Under the pieces are notes generated by a model, which did not search any database, had not been told where the DNA came from, and saw only the letters and a program-made list of their open reading frames with translations. Positions 45,148-57,945 of a stretch of 64,000 nt of DNA are shown one piece after another. Origin of the DNA: Sporodiniella umbellata. Its lineage: Eukaryota > Mucoromycota > Mucoromycetes > Mucorales > Rhizopodaceae. The stretch is from NCBI GenBank assembly GCA_025677835.1, contig JAIXMR010000073.1, positions 25,001 to 89,000 of the forward strand, in the 5' to 3' direction. Position numbers and translations under genes: made by a program. Within the stretch, counting starts at the first letter, position 1. Each line of letters starts with the position of its first letter.

Positions 45148-47689
45148 GTTTCGTTTTCTATCGGATGCCTAAAGACAATAAAAAAATTTGCGACAAGCTA
45201 TTCTTTTTTGATTGGATAAACCAAAAACACCGCTACTTCTTTCAAACTTAAAATTTGCTTTTAAACGATCAGCTACAGATAGAAAATTCTATTTTTTTAC
45301 CATAAATAGCTTCGGGAACTCTTACTTATATTGAAACTACTAACAGTATTTGTAACTAATTTGTGTAATTAATGCGATGCTAAACCAAGAACTTTGACGA
45401 TTAGATTTTTAGTAAGCTCGAAAAGCCAGTTATTCAGTTTTTTTTTAATTGTCAAATAAACTTAGTTGACTTTAGCGTAAATTTTCTACCTGTAGCTTTT
45501 AGCAAAAAACAAACCATTAAAAAATTCTGAGCTGTCACTTTGAAAACAAAAGAAAGTATTAAAACAGAAAAACAAAAATAAAGATAAGCTCGTGAGGAGA
45601 TTTAGGTGTAGAAGTCATGACTAAAATTCCACGTCTGTGTGTAAACAACAGCAGTAATTTGCTATCTATCTTTGCTCTTTTCAAAACTATTTAGAGGTCC
45701 TTTTATCAAATAGTTTACACTGTAGAATACCGGAGATCTGAAGTAAATATATATATTATTTTTCAGGTACACCTCCTCAAAGTACATTTGACTTCCTCTC
45801 CATTCTACGTTCAACAGGATTTAACATTATTTCACTAAACTACATAGCTTAAGTGGTAGTATTACAAGAAAAATAGAACTTGTTTTAAATATGAAAAATT
45901 GTTGTGTTCTGAAAATGTACTTTATAGTTTTTTCTACACAAGGTCAAAATAAGTATTTTTAATTGAAGTACAAGAGATATATTGTTACATTTGACTGAGG
46001 TGCTGCTGTTCAATACCCGTAGTAAATAGAGCAGACATCAGTGTGAAACCAAGCGTATAGGTTTAGGAGTGTGGGAGTTTCGTGTGTTTATTTATTTATC
46101 TCTTGAAGCATTTCATATGTATATAGTATTATAAGATCGAATCCTAGTGAATGGCAGGGTGCTAACTTTTTTCGCTAGTTTTCATGTCTGCCATAGAAAT
46201 TTAGTTGATGTGTCTCTTAAAGGTGAAAGCGTATGCAAATTGAGGAGTAAGGAGGGTACGCTGGCTTCTTGAAGTGTCTTTAAGAAAATGTTGTTAATAT
46301 TTTAATTTGTCTATATATTTATTTATTTATTTTTTGGTTTCAAATCATCACATTTCATTTATCTCTTCAAAACTACAGTTTAGTAGGTGTCATAACAAGG
46401 TACTCAATGGTATGACTGATATACCGGTCGTGAATCGAAATTGGTTGTGTGCCTTTTGTCATGAATTGGCGACAGAATATATATAGTTTACAAGATGATT
46501 TAATAAATACACTGGTATATTCTTCTGATATTGATGAAGATTCTTCCAAACAATATCGCCTCATCCCCCATATTGGATTCATGCCCTAATATTTGCTGAA
46601 TACTAGTCGGAGGTGTTCAATTCAAACAATTCTACAGCAGTAGCAAAAACTCATTTTTTTGTTATAGATGGTTTCATGACTTTCCTATAAAGATAACAAT
46701 AGTTTAAAACGCACTTTGGTCCTATATCGGTTTCTAAAGTACATAAGCCCGATCAGAGAGAGATGAATCCTTAAAATCCTAGCGTTCAAATGTTAACAAC
46801 CTGCACTTCTAGACAGAAGCACTTAGATGAAGTTAGGAGAGTAAAGATAAATGAGAAAGAGAAAAGAGTTCTTTTCTTGACATTCAAAAGACTAAACATT
46901 ACACTGCTATTTTTGTGACTTGGGAAAGGTTATGTGTTAAAGCAAAATAAAAGTAACGGCCATCTGCTTTTAAATAGCTTGTTTTATGAGTAAAAGCAAC
47001 AGATATTTGTAATATCTGTAGTGGCCACCAGGTTTTGCGAAATGGATCAATCTAAGAGTAAAATAGATTAAAGTAAAACAGGGTTTATAATAAAAGATAA
47101 TTATCAATTTCAAGGGATCGCTTGTATAATATTCAGCGTTAATATTTTTTTATGAATATATATAGAGACAAAGACATATCCATTTATATAAAAGTTGATA
47201 TACAAATGTATTAAGCATTTGGATAACATTTTTAGAATTTTTGTTCTTCTCTCTTGTTTATATCTTTTTGTGTTATTGGTCGTATTCTTGGTATCGTTAA
47301 CACTATTAGTATGTACATTACTAACATCGTTTATGGTACAAATTGTATTTATGGTATTGTTGATACAAAAGTATAAAACTAACCTATGAAGTCTTACAGT
47401 CAAATTCAATGAGGATAGGAGGGTAAGAGAACAAATCCTCAGCAAAATCAAAGTTAGTTGTCGATCTTCGTGGCTTAGAAGTTCTAGTCCTTGGGCCGTA
47501 TGTGGGAGACTAAGCTGGTCATAGGATACATTGAGTTAAATTTTTGATTTCTGCAATCATTTGATTCTGTACATTTGTGCTGATTATTATGCACTATATA
47601 ACTCTTAGGTATCTAAATGGTATTCATGAAATTTCAAAATATATGTTAGTTATGTTTTGCTTTTATATTCAATCGGTTCTCGCTTTCCC
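45148..47689. other. gene-free AT-rich stretch
   Basis: No convincing gene. A minus-strand segment near 47390-47520 reads PRTRTSKPRRSTTNFDFAED and SYPPILIEFDC, which looks protein-like, but has no family resemblance I can name and no clear splice structure. It may be part of the degraded LINE downstream of the reverse transcriptase relic. Confidence 0.5.
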
Positions 47690-48150
47690 AAAGAGATATA
47701 AGCTCTATGCTTTGTATTCATTAAGCTTTGCATTAGATGATGACGAATAGTTCATCAGATATTTTTGTATTCTATGTATGTCACTGCTTGTTTTTAATAT
47801 CACGTATATGTCATCAAAATATGTCATCGGCTCTACTGACGTAACTTTTCCTGAGCTCATAAATTCATATTCTCGTATCAGTAGGTCTTGACTAATCGAT
47901 TTTAAAAGCGGTTCCAGAGCAAAACTGAAAAAAGTGACGATAGAGTGTGTAAAAAAAGCCCTTGATACCAATTTGTATATTGTCTCCAAAGACAACGCCT
48001 CGTAAATAACCAATGGAATGTTTAGAAAAACTGAAAAAGAAAAGTGCTTTTTATAGACAATCAGAATTAGCACAGCCATAGGCATTTTCTTAGCCTAGTA
48101 GTAAGTCTACACCAGGACAATTTTTATATATTGTATGCTGTAACCTCAAA
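47690..48150 (-). pseudogene. LINE-type reverse transcriptase relic
   Basis: A decayed non-LTR retrotransposon fragment. On the minus strand one frame reads SFALEPLLKSISQDLLIREY then PMTYFDDIYVILKTSSDIHR and YSSSSNAKLNEYKA, matching the RT pattern 'LFNLALEPLLRSI' then the catalytic [YF]xDD box and 'SNAKLNxxK'. In another frame just upstream, ENAYGCANSDCL and LRGVVFGDNIQIGIKGFFY recall 'DQEKAYDRV' and 'LFxxxxIxVNG'. Frameshifts and a stop inside the QEKAYD region show it is not functional. The YFDD box itself survives. Confidence 0.65.
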
Positions 48151-49556
48151 TGAAGTGTAGAGAATCGTTCAAGAGTAAAATAATCTACATGTAATCAAGT
48201 AATTGACATAAATTTACAACTGTTCATTTTTTTTCAAGAATATACATTGTTTAGCTCTAATATTGGAATTTAAAATCTCCAAGAAAAGCTGATTTATTTA
48301 ACATGTAACGTCTTTGTTTTGTACCATTTCTTCCATCTCTCAGTATTTCGCTTGGGCGGTGTAAATGTTAAAATTTTAAGTTTTCAAAGGTTTATTAAAA
48401 CGAGCACTTTGTATGTTTTTTTTTTTGCAACTTATGTAATTAAAATTGGAGCGAAGAGTTTAGAGAAACGTTTAAATATGTTCATTTTCTTTAGTAAAAG
48501 CTATGACAAGAGAACAATACAAGTTATAATAAAAGACTGAATTGTCATATATTTTACTTCTAGAAAAACACTTTTTATATAAAAAAAAAATTGAGAAAAG
48601 ATGCTTGAATTTGGCAAAGCAACAACGAAGTTATTACAAATAATTAGCACAATGGTTTCGCTAAATTCTTACGAGAAAGCTGAGGTTAAACAAAAATATA
48701 CTTAACTTGCTATGACAACTTGAAAAATACCTACAAACAATGGAGTAGCTTACACGAGGTTTTTTTTTCTTGTTATGGCATTTAGAATTATTATACAAAT
48801 TAGGACAATTGTTTCCTAATATGTGGTTTTATTTTCTAAAAAAAAAGATAATAAAACACGTGCAACACCGGCGTTTTTTTTAAAAAATACAAAAGCGAAA
48901 AAGTTTGGCAGCCATCTTCAATAGCAGTAAGAGACCAAAAACGAGTTAAAATGCTTCAGTCTACAATTAGAATTCTTAATCTTCAATGGTGTTAGCATAC
49001 AAACCTTTTAATGACTTCTTCGTGAACAGCTTAGTTTTAAAATCGTAAACCCTATTGTACCTTGTTTTTGAAGCCCCTTTTTGTTCGCATATAAGCTCCG
49101 AGTTGTATTTAGCTATGACCGAGTATTGTAAAATTAAGTGTTATTTGTATCGTTTTTAACGAGTTATATATACTTTTACGTATGTACACTTGGTGCAATT
49201 GATAAAATAGGCGTTTACATTGCAAAGCAGCCAGAATTAAAAAAGACTAAATAAGTAGCAATGAGCGTGCGTTTCACGTTCGGGTTTCTCTTTTAATAAG
49301 ACCCGTGTGGCACTAAGTGTATTTCTAGTTTTTTTTTTAGAAAATTTATTTTCTGTAAACACTTTAATAAAAAGCAACGCTTTGTCAGAAAAAAAAAACT
49401 ATTGAAGCTTATTGCATCAGTAAAATAGCTTTGAGTTTGGCGACGTCCTAGTGTTTTTTTTTACGTTGCAATGGGTATTTGACCTTAGTAGGTTTTTTTG
49501 ACGAGATGTTCATTTGAAAAATGGGAATCGCAGCTTCTGTGTAACTTGTGCTAAGC
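48151..49556. other. gene-free AT-rich stretch
   Basis: Nothing supportable is seen except the promoter region of the chitin deacetylase gene at its right end. It may include further LINE-derived DNA too decayed to recognise. Confidence 0.5.
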
Positions 49557-49564
49557 TATAAAAG
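49557..49564 (+). promoter_or_regulatory. TATA box of chitin deacetylase gene
   Basis: TATAAAAG, 79 nt upstream of the ATG at 49643. It is a clean TATA consensus at a plausible distance for a fungal gene with a ~50-nt leader, and is followed by a pyrimidine-rich stretch (TTTTTCCTTCCTTTT). Confidence 0.55.
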
Positions 49565-49642
49565 CTCTGCGTTCAATCGATTATTTTTGATATATCATTT
49601 TTTCCTTCCTTTTAGCTGTATAAGAGCTTTAGCTTTCACTAT

Positions 49643-51281
49643 ATGTATATTAAAAGCTCAATTGTTCTGCTTGCTGCGGCTGCTTCGCATGTACTTGCGG
49701 CCACAAAAACTAGTGACTACCTTCCTCAAGTGTCTCCTGTATTCCCCAAGATAAAAGCGCCTACTGGTGTTGTCTCTTCATATAACCCAGGACCTTACGA
49801 TACTACTAGCAAGCTTTCAAGCGAGACTTTAAAAGGGTATCCTGAGCCCTGGAGTTCGCCAGATACTAATCACCCTGAAATTAAGGCTGCTTATAAAAAA
49901 ATCAACTGGTCCAAAGTTCCTAAGGCACCAGTCAGAAAGCAAAACTCTGACGGTGAATGGGTATCAGACACAGATGGCAGCAATGATCCCTACTGTTGGT
50001 GGTCTGATACTAACTGTGTAACTCCTAAAGTGTCCTACTTACCTCCAGATATATACGAGTGTCCTAAAGGTGACTGGGGCTTGACTTATGACGATGGGCC
50101 TTTCAACAGACTGGATCATGACGACGACAACTACTCAAAAGAAAACCCCTATGCTGAGCCAGCCCTTTATAACTACTTAGCTAAGCGCAACCTTCACGCT
50201 AATTTATTCGTAAGATGAACAACCTTTTGCTAAACTTGTAAGATTAACCAAGCTTTTCCGAACGTAGTACATTGGCTCAAACGTTGTGACATATCCTGCT
50301 GCTGCTAAACGCGCTTTGAACAATGGCCACCAGCTTTGTGTCCACACATGGTCTCACCCAGTTATGACAACTCAAAGTAACATTAAAGTTGTTGCTGAAT
50401 TTTATTGGGCTCTCAAGGCTATCAAAGAAGCTACTGGCATAACTCCTCAATGCTGGCGTCCTCCTCAAGGTGACGTTGATGATCGTATTCGTTCTATTGC
50501 ATGGCAAATGGGTATGAGAACTATTCTTTGGAATGAGGATACCAATGACTGGAATATGGTTGATCCTATGAATGGTGGGGATCTCAAGCCCAAAGTTGTG
50601 GATGGATACTTTAGATCTTGGATTAACTCCGAGAAACAAGGGAAGTTTAAGCATGGCCTAGTTGTTTTAGAGCATGAACTTAACAGAATGACAGTAAACA
50701 TGTCTATGCATTGGCTGCCTGAGCTTGAGAAAAATTTCAACATTGTGCCTGCCACAAGCTGTAATGGAATTACTCAGCCTTATTGGGAGAAGAACTTTGT
50801 CTATCCTACCACTGGCTCAAAGGATCAACCCACTACTACTACTACTACAGATGTTTCTAAGCCTACTACCGGAGCTTCCTGTACCGCTGGCTCTTTTGGA
50901 CTTCAAAAGGGAGACGGCTACAATGGCTACTGCTGTCAAACCCAAGCTGACTGTTGGGATGACTGTATAGACAGTAAGTGCAATGGCCCTGTAAGCACTG
51001 CAACTACTACTACTGCTCCTCAACCTACCTCTGGAGCATCATGTACCGACGGTTCGTTTTCCTTGGGTAAAGGAGATGGTTATAATGGCTACTGCTGCGA
51101 AACCCAGGCTGATTGCTTAGACGATTGTGTTAAAGGATCATGCAATGGTCCCAAAAAGTCCTCTACAACCTGTACTGCTGGATCTAGAGGCAAAAGAAAG
51201 GGTGATGGAGCTAACGGTTTCTGTTGCTCTTCCAGTGACGACTGTCAAGAAACTTGTAGACAAGGCATTTGCGGTCTTTAG
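49643..51281 (+). CDS. secreted chitin deacetylase (NodB/CE4) with three Cys-rich modules
   Basis: Carbohydrate esterase family 4 enzyme that turns chitin into chitosan in the wall. Two exons (49643-50209, 50268-51281) give 526 residues. The signal peptide is at residues 1-19 (YIKSSIVLLAAAASHVLA). The NodB domain has motif 1 TYDDGP (catalytic base Asp and metal Asp), motif 2 HTWSHP (two metal His), motif 3 RPPQGD, motif 4 EDTNDW and motif 5 LEHELN. After a Thr-rich linker are three copies of C-x-(A/D)GS...KGDGYNGYCC...ADC...C...C, each with six cysteines, the last slightly divergent (KGDGANGFCC). They are separated by Thr-rich linkers and could bind chitin, though they are not a clear CBM18. 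No GPI tail is visible. Confidence 0.93.
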
Positions 51282-51737
51282 TTATTCTGTATAAATACAA
51301 AGTTTACTCTTTAAATGAATACGTCTATTTTAGCTGTTTTATCTTCTTATACTGTTTCGATTAAAACAAGTACAAGCTTCTTATGAGTTATCTATCAAGA
51401 GTTTACGCACGCTAAATTTCTGCAGAGTGTACCTGTAATGTTTTTTATGTATTGGCGTCCTATTAAGGTGTTTGTTAATTGCAATATGTTGATGTCTTTG
51501 AGGTTTGAAAAACTTTGTTCGTCGAAAAGTCAAGATCGTTCTAATTTCGAACGCTTGATATACTGGAGTTCCCTTTTGGTGTATTGGTTGTTCTGTATTA
51601 AATATTTTTCCCGATCTCTTTTTTAAGTTGGCTTCCTGGCAGACTACAGGAAAAAAAAAGCTGAAGACTATCTCCGATGGTCTGATAGACAACTAAAAAA
51701 ATAGTTTTTTCGAATTTTCTTAGCTTACATTAACAAT

Positions 51738-52987
51738 ATGCTTGCATTACGACAACTGAACAGAATGAGGATGTCTCAAAAGTCCTCTGTCTTGAATTAC
51801 TCTACTGTTGAGAATGCTATAAGCTTGGATTCGTCCCTTAAATATTGCAAAGATCTTACAAGGTTGGGATGAAAAGGAGATGACTTTGACAGATCTAACT
51901 TTATATATATATATGCATGTATTCAGACAACGGGACTATGATGCTTACCTGTGTGTTCCCTTTTATCCATCGCACTTGAGAGATGTTCAATTGGCCCTTA
52001 GAGCATTCAATGTTGAGCTGGCCTCGATTCGCGAAAATGTCTCCAAGCCAGAGATCGGAAAAATGCGAATGCAATTTTGGAAAGACACTATAACTAAAAT
52101 ATATAATGTAAACCCTCAAAACTTACTAACTGTGAGCAATCGCTAAGTTTACTGTTTTTTTAGGGTGAGCCGCCAAAGCAGCCAATAGCGCTGGCATTGG
52201 CTGAAGCTCTAAAAACATCCAAACTATCGTCGATATGGATGAAACGCATTATCAACGAGAGGGTATGCGCGTCTATATAGTGCTAAAATAACATGCCGTT
52301 TATTCCAACACTTTTTTTTCTGATATAGATATCCAATTTGGATGACCACCAGTTTATGACCATAAAAGATATGGAAAATTACGCGGAAAATACCCAGTCC
52401 AGTCTTTTATATCTTCAACTCGAGTCATTAGGAGTAAAAGATGTTAATGCAGATCATGCAGTCAGCCATATAGGAAAAATGATTGGTATCACCACATTTT
52501 TGCGTGCTTTGCCTTTCCACGTTAGTCAGAAACGACTTGTTCTTCCTGCAGAAATTACAGCAAAGGTAACAGGAATAAAACCAAAAAAAAAAAAAAAACT
52601 GAGAAAATACTCAATATGGAGTCAACTCTAAAAGAAGCAAACCTAGTTTCATGTATCGCAGGAAAACGTCTTTCGTGGAAACGTTGATGGGTTAGACGAT
52701 GTTGTATATGACGTTGCTACAGCTGCTTATGATCAATTGTTGACTGCAAGATCTTTACTTAGTTCAATTCCTGGTGCTGCATTCCCTGTATTACTATCGG
52801 CAGTAAGCTTCGAATCATAAGAAAAAAACTTTACCAATAACAAAACTGTTTTGTCTAGGTTCCTTATGCAAGATACTTAGAAAATCTTGAAAAAGTAAAT
52901 TTCAATCCTTTTGATCCCTTGTTACAAAAGAAAGATTGGAAGATGCCGTTGGTTCTATGGAACTCCCATAGATCAAGAAAATTTTAG
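51738..52987 (+). CDS. NDUFAF6: NDUFAF6-like mitochondrial complex I assembly factor
   Basis: Squalene/phytoene-synthase-fold protein needed for ND1 assembly in complex I (known for NDUFAF6); mitochondrial. The start ([20 protein letters not shown]) is Arg/Ser-rich like a presequence. Exons then give [133 protein letters not shown] and [20 protein letters not shown], ending SHRSRKF. Six short introns; all seen junctions are [19 protein letters not shown] is the most recognisable block of the family. Confidence 0.9.
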
Positions 52988-53639
52988 AGTTAGAAAAATA
53001 GAAACCCGAAATTATCGTAGTTTACAAATAGAAATAAAAACAACGGTTATATATCTTGAAGTCTTTTCTTTTTACACAAAATTGTTACTGTGGTAAAACA
53101 CAGCTGAGGTTCTGGATAGGAAAAAAACTGGACTTTTGAAGTACTAAGAAAACGCAGTATAAGTATGTTTTTTTAGGATCAACTGCTAGACAGATATTCC
53201 AAATTTGTTAGATTTCGCGTTTCGAAGTAGTTCACGGCTTTTATAACCTGAATAAATATGCTCTATTTGAAGTTTTCAAAGGAGAATGAGTTAAAAGTAC
53301 CTTTGGGGACTTTTAAAAGAACCATTAATTGTCGTGTCAACCTGACCATAGAAATGCTTACAATGACGTCTCTAAGAGCATAAGGAAGCCATCATTTAGG
53401 CAGAAAACAACAGCGACACGAATGAAAAATGGCAACTTGTAAGGGATTATGTAACAGTCCTATCGTACAATTTAAAACCGAAAATATTATAGTAGCTCTG
53501 TTTTAGGAGCATAAATCAATGCCATAAGGCTAGAAAAAAATAAAAAGTATTATCATATAACTCAACAAACAATAAAGGTTGTCGTTTTAACCTGTCGTAT
53601 TTCATTACCGCTCTTGCTGACTTGCAGCGTGCGATAATC
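52988..53639. other. intergenic region
   Basis: No gene is seen. It separates NDUFAF6 from the transposase relic. Confidence 0.5.
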
Positions 53640-54000
53640 AAAAATATAACGAGAGTACGCCGGTGCCTCCACTCTTTGCAGATAACTCAAAAACAAGGTA
53701 CGGCCAGAGCGACTCCAAAAAAATACTGGTTTTCGAAGAGAAAAAAGATTCTCATCATTGGACTTCAGCCCGAAGATACTGTATGCAACCAAAAACTTGT
53801 GTCTATAGAAAAGCTGGCTTCAACACCAATACGGTTGAAGTCCAAGTGAGAGCCCAAGTTCCTTTTTTCAAAACCAAGACAAAGAGTAGTAGAGATGTCA
53901 CCATTTGTTAGCTCTATCTAGCAACGGTACAGAATTTGACCAGGCAAAACCTGGCTGAACCTCACCCCAAGCTACTGTTATCGAATACGATGAAAATTTT
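53640..54000 (+). pseudogene. second decayed Tc1/mariner-like transposase
   Basis: One open frame reads DSHHWTSARRYCMQPKTCVY then RKAGFNTNTVEVQVRAQVPF and KSSRDVTIC, which lines up with the Tc1 pattern 'VFIDEAGFN...RG..A......RG.N(V/I)TI.GAIS'. The DE of IDEAGF is RK here, so the first catalytic Asp is gone. A second frame continues ALSSNGTEFDQAKPG after a frameshift. Degraded, no intact ORF or terminal repeats seen. The assignment rests on pattern recall, not alignment. Confidence 0.5.
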
Positions 54001-54987
54001 TCTTTGAGCAGTCACATTACTCTATAAAAGTTTTCAAATTTGTTAAACGCATTTTCTTCACACAAATGAGACTCTTTAACTGATTGTGCTTGTTGTTTGT
54101 AGTACTCTTTAGTCACTCAGTACTCATAGAAAAGCAATTTTTTATCTAGACAACAAACCGTGAATGCAGAGAAGCTTACGCTTATCTTACATGAACGGTT
54201 TGTTCACTGATAAAAATTTATTCTTTATATTAAATTAAGGAATGAAAAAAAAAACCCTGTGATATAAAGCCTTGAAATGTACTCACAAGCAAGCTATGCT
54301 AATCTCATGCCATTTCTGCAACGACAGGCACTATATGAACCATGTATCAACGCCTACTATTGGTGTCAGAATATACTTTTCACTTTGATAAACAATAATG
54401 CTTTACGACCTTAATCTAAACTTTGTTGAGGCACAGCGTAATGGGTATGGCTGTTTTGAGTAGATCATACAATGACGAAAAATGCATATAATATACTGTA
54501 TGTATGTTCAGATACACCCTGAGAATTCAAAGCGATGCTTGTTTGGTTCAAAAGCTTTGTATGCACAAAATCGCACATGAGTTTTGGAAATGGACACATA
54601 AACCTATAACCAAAAAACTACTTTTTGCCTGCTATAGAATTTCCTTTAACTAAGAAGTCTAGAAACGGTGTAAAACAGTAATATGTATCCTGTTCATTAA
54701 CTAGCCAATACGTTTGACCCAATTCATATTAGCAGTATACATGTGCCAGCTTTATCATACAAAATGTTCATACAAACTATTTTTTTGTACGTTCAAGAAG
54801 GTCTCAACGAATGTATCCTCTTCATATGTCCAATACCCAAAGGTCTAAGCCTCAACAACCTTCAATAACCTTTTGACAAAATTTAAAGCGCTGTCATGTG
54901 CTTTTACATGTACCTTGGACTGACTTTGAATTTTACGTCATTGATATGGACAAACATGATTTCGCGCTTTTCTTTTGACAAACCAAG
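54001..54987. other. intergenic region, possible transposon remains
   Basis: No gene is supported. A short frame near 54315-54390 (CNDRHYMNHVSTPTIGV) could be a further relic of the Tc1-like element ('GHYxNFV' block), but this is weak. The right end is the SEY1 5' flank. Confidence 0.4.
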
Positions 54988-57945
54988 ATGAGTGAAGCCA
55001 ATTCCGAGCAACCTCCATCCGTTTCTACAACAGAATGGGCCAAAGACACACAAGTTATACCTCGTCTTCAAATTATTGACGAGAACCAAAAATTCACGTA
55101 AAAAGAACACTTTTAGTACTGATTTTGTTCTACTTACACGTCAATTGCACAGCCAAGATCTTCCGAATTACTTGACCAAATGGGATTTACAAGACGCAGG
55201 CTTTAAGTACAATGTTGTTGCTGTTTTTGGGTCTCAGAGTACTGGCAAAAGTATGTTGACAGACATTAGTCATCAATGAACAATGGTTTCGGTAAAGAAT
55301 CTAAGCATCTTGAATAGGTACTTTACTCAATGGATTATTTGGAACCTCTTTCGACGTTATGAATGAGTCGCAGAGAAGTCAGACCACTAAGGGTATTTGG
55401 ATGTCTCGCGGAAGAGGAATGCATGTACTTGTTATGGATGTTGAGGGTACAGATGGTCGAGAACGTGGAGAGGACCAAGACTTTGAGCGTAAATCTGCAT
55501 TATTCTCCATGGCTACAAGCGAGGTTATTATACTTAATACCTGGGAGCATCAAGTTGGGTTATATCAGGGAGCTAATATGGGGCTTTTGAAGACTGTGTT
55601 TGAAGTCAATCTACAGCTTTTCCAAAACCAGAGCAAGTAAGTCATGCATCCACCACATGCCAGCATTTAGCAATAACGCTCTAATTCATTTGGAAACTTA
55701 GTAAAGAGAAGACATTGCTGTTTATTGTTATCAGGGATCATATTGGCTCTGTTCCTTTGGAGAATTTGGCAAAGACCTTTCAAGCAGATTTAGAAAAGAT
55801 TTGGTCCGGACTGTCCAAGGTTTGTTTTATAGAGCTACTTTTTTTTTGTCTAAAACGCCTATTAGCCCGAAGGCTTGGAAGATTGTAAAATACATGACTA
55901 TTTTGATTTCATGTATACTGGATTACCTCATAAGATACTGTTGCCTGAAAGGTTCGATGAAGAGGTAGCTAAACTCCGTGAAAGGTAAGCAGAGAGGGCT
56001 ATCTATTTAATTTTAATTCGATATTTTTTTCGTTAAGATTCAACGATCCCTCCAATCCAAATTTTGTATTTCGACCTGAATATCACAAGCGCATTCCTGC
56101 TGATGGGTACCATATTTATGCGTCTAATATCTGGGATAAAATTTTGACCAACAAAGACCTGGATCTACCAACTCAACAGGAGTTACTGGCTCAGTACAGA
56201 TGTGACGAAATTGCGAATGTAAGTCTATCTCCATCTTTAAAAACGCCTGCCTGATAATCTTTATGTAATATAGAGTGTGTTTGAGGTTTTTTCACCTAAA
56301 ATAGCACCTTTTAAGGAGTCTATTTTAAAAAGAGGCGAGATTGCAGACGACCTTGGTGTCAAAATGAAGCAACATCGTGAAGAAGCAGTCACATCGTTTG
56401 ACAAAAATGCTTCTAGATACCATCAAGGTGTCTATCAAAAAAAAAGGGCCGATACACTTACAAAACTGAATACCCTATTACATGTTCTATTTGTTGGCCA
56501 GCTAAAAAACTTGCATAAAAAAGCGATCACATCCTTTAACGAGAACCTAAAGGCTGAGTTGAAAAAGCCAAACTATGTATTCGCTATTGCTGTGGAAGAA
56601 TGCCAAAAAAATGCTAAAGAGCTGTTTTTGTCTGGTGCTGAAGGTAAAAACAAAGCAACGTATACCACTATCCGAAGAAATTTCTAATGGAAGTATAGCT
56701 ATCGTTCTACCTGACACCGATTGGACTTACCAAACTGAGCTCGATGCTGTTGAAGAAGAGTTTAATGCTGTTTCAAATACTGCCCGTACTGAAGAACTGA
56801 AAAAAATGACCAAATCGCTTACAGTAAAACAAAAACAAAAACAGTATGATAGTAGCAGTCAGTGCCTTTAACACTTTAAAATAGAAACAAGTCGACAAGG
56901 AGCTTTCAGAACCTATCGCTTTGATTTTAAATGAAGCAGCACCTAACACATGGCAAAAAGTGATCGAAACGTATCAAAAGACTGTGGAACATGGACAACA
57001 AACATTAAAAAAAATTGCTAAAAGTACACATCAAGCATAGTATGTAAACTACGTTGACACTTTTATATAGGCTTTAACTCAAGCGACGAGGAATTGAAAG
57101 AATCCATTGAGGATCACAAAGTGCAGACATGGGTTATTCTCCGTAAAAAAATCGACGAAGAACTGGCCGACACTATGCTACTCTTGAAACTTCGTTCCAG
57201 GTGTGTAAAAAAATTGAAATATTTCTCAATTTTGTATCTAATTAAAGCTGATTACAAGATTTGAAGAAAAGTTCAGATATGATGAACAAGGGCTTCCACG
57301 AGTTTGGAAACCCACAGACGATATTGATGCACACTTCAAGCATGCCAAAGACGATGTAAAGAATACTTGAGCGCTATGCGTGTACTCACTTTTTTCTTTG
57401 CAGACCTTGAAGCTTGTAAGTTTGTTCTCGAAGATAAGTCTAAAAGAAGAACACGACTTCAAAATTGAATCTACTGAGGTAAATATACCAAAATTGATTT
57501 TGAATTTTTTCTATTTTTTTTGTAGAAACTAATCCAACTTCATCAGGATTTCGATTTCGAACAATCTCTCGTTGTGCTTAGCGAGGCTAAGCAAATTGAT
57601 ATTCGCAATAGATTTAAACGTGAATCTGATGCGTTTTACCTAGAGGCAAAACGGTCAATTGTATCTACAACTGCCAAGATACCCAGTTGGGCTATTGCCG
57701 CCATTGTATTCTTAGGCTGGAATGAATTTATGGCTATTATTAGAAACCCCATCTACCTTGTACTATTCATCCTTCTTATAGCATTTGCCTATGTCATTTT
57801 TGCCTTAAATCTATGGGGTCCGCTTGAACGTATTATATCAACTGTTGCTGGAGAGGCTACAAGAATAGCTAAAGAAAGGATCGTGGAGAGTGTTGAAAAA
57901 GCAAAAGAGTTGAAACACTCTGCTGTAAAAGATAAAGAAGAATAA
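54988..57945 (+). CDS. SEY1: Sey1, dynamin-like GTPase for ER fusion (atlastin/RHD3 family)
   Basis: Fuses ER tubules homotypically. Start at 54988 ([19 protein letters not shown]). The GTPase domain shows [20 protein letters not shown], then G1 GSQSTGKS split by an intron (A|GTATGT ... AG|GT) into [16 protein letters not shown]. The RHD3-specific [12 protein letters not shown] follows, then G3 [18 protein letters not shown] and G4-like [16 protein letters not shown]. Helical bundle exons include [37 protein letters not shown] and [20 protein letters not shown]. The C-terminus has two close TM segments ([20 protein letters not shown] and [20 protein letters not shown]) then a charged amphipathic tail ending KDKEE. 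About nine introns; total near 800 residues as expected. Confidence 0.94.

Noticed and set aside
48319..48540. 73-residue plus-strand open frame
   Set aside because: AT-rich chance frame opposite the upstream side of the LINE relic, with no domain or splice support.
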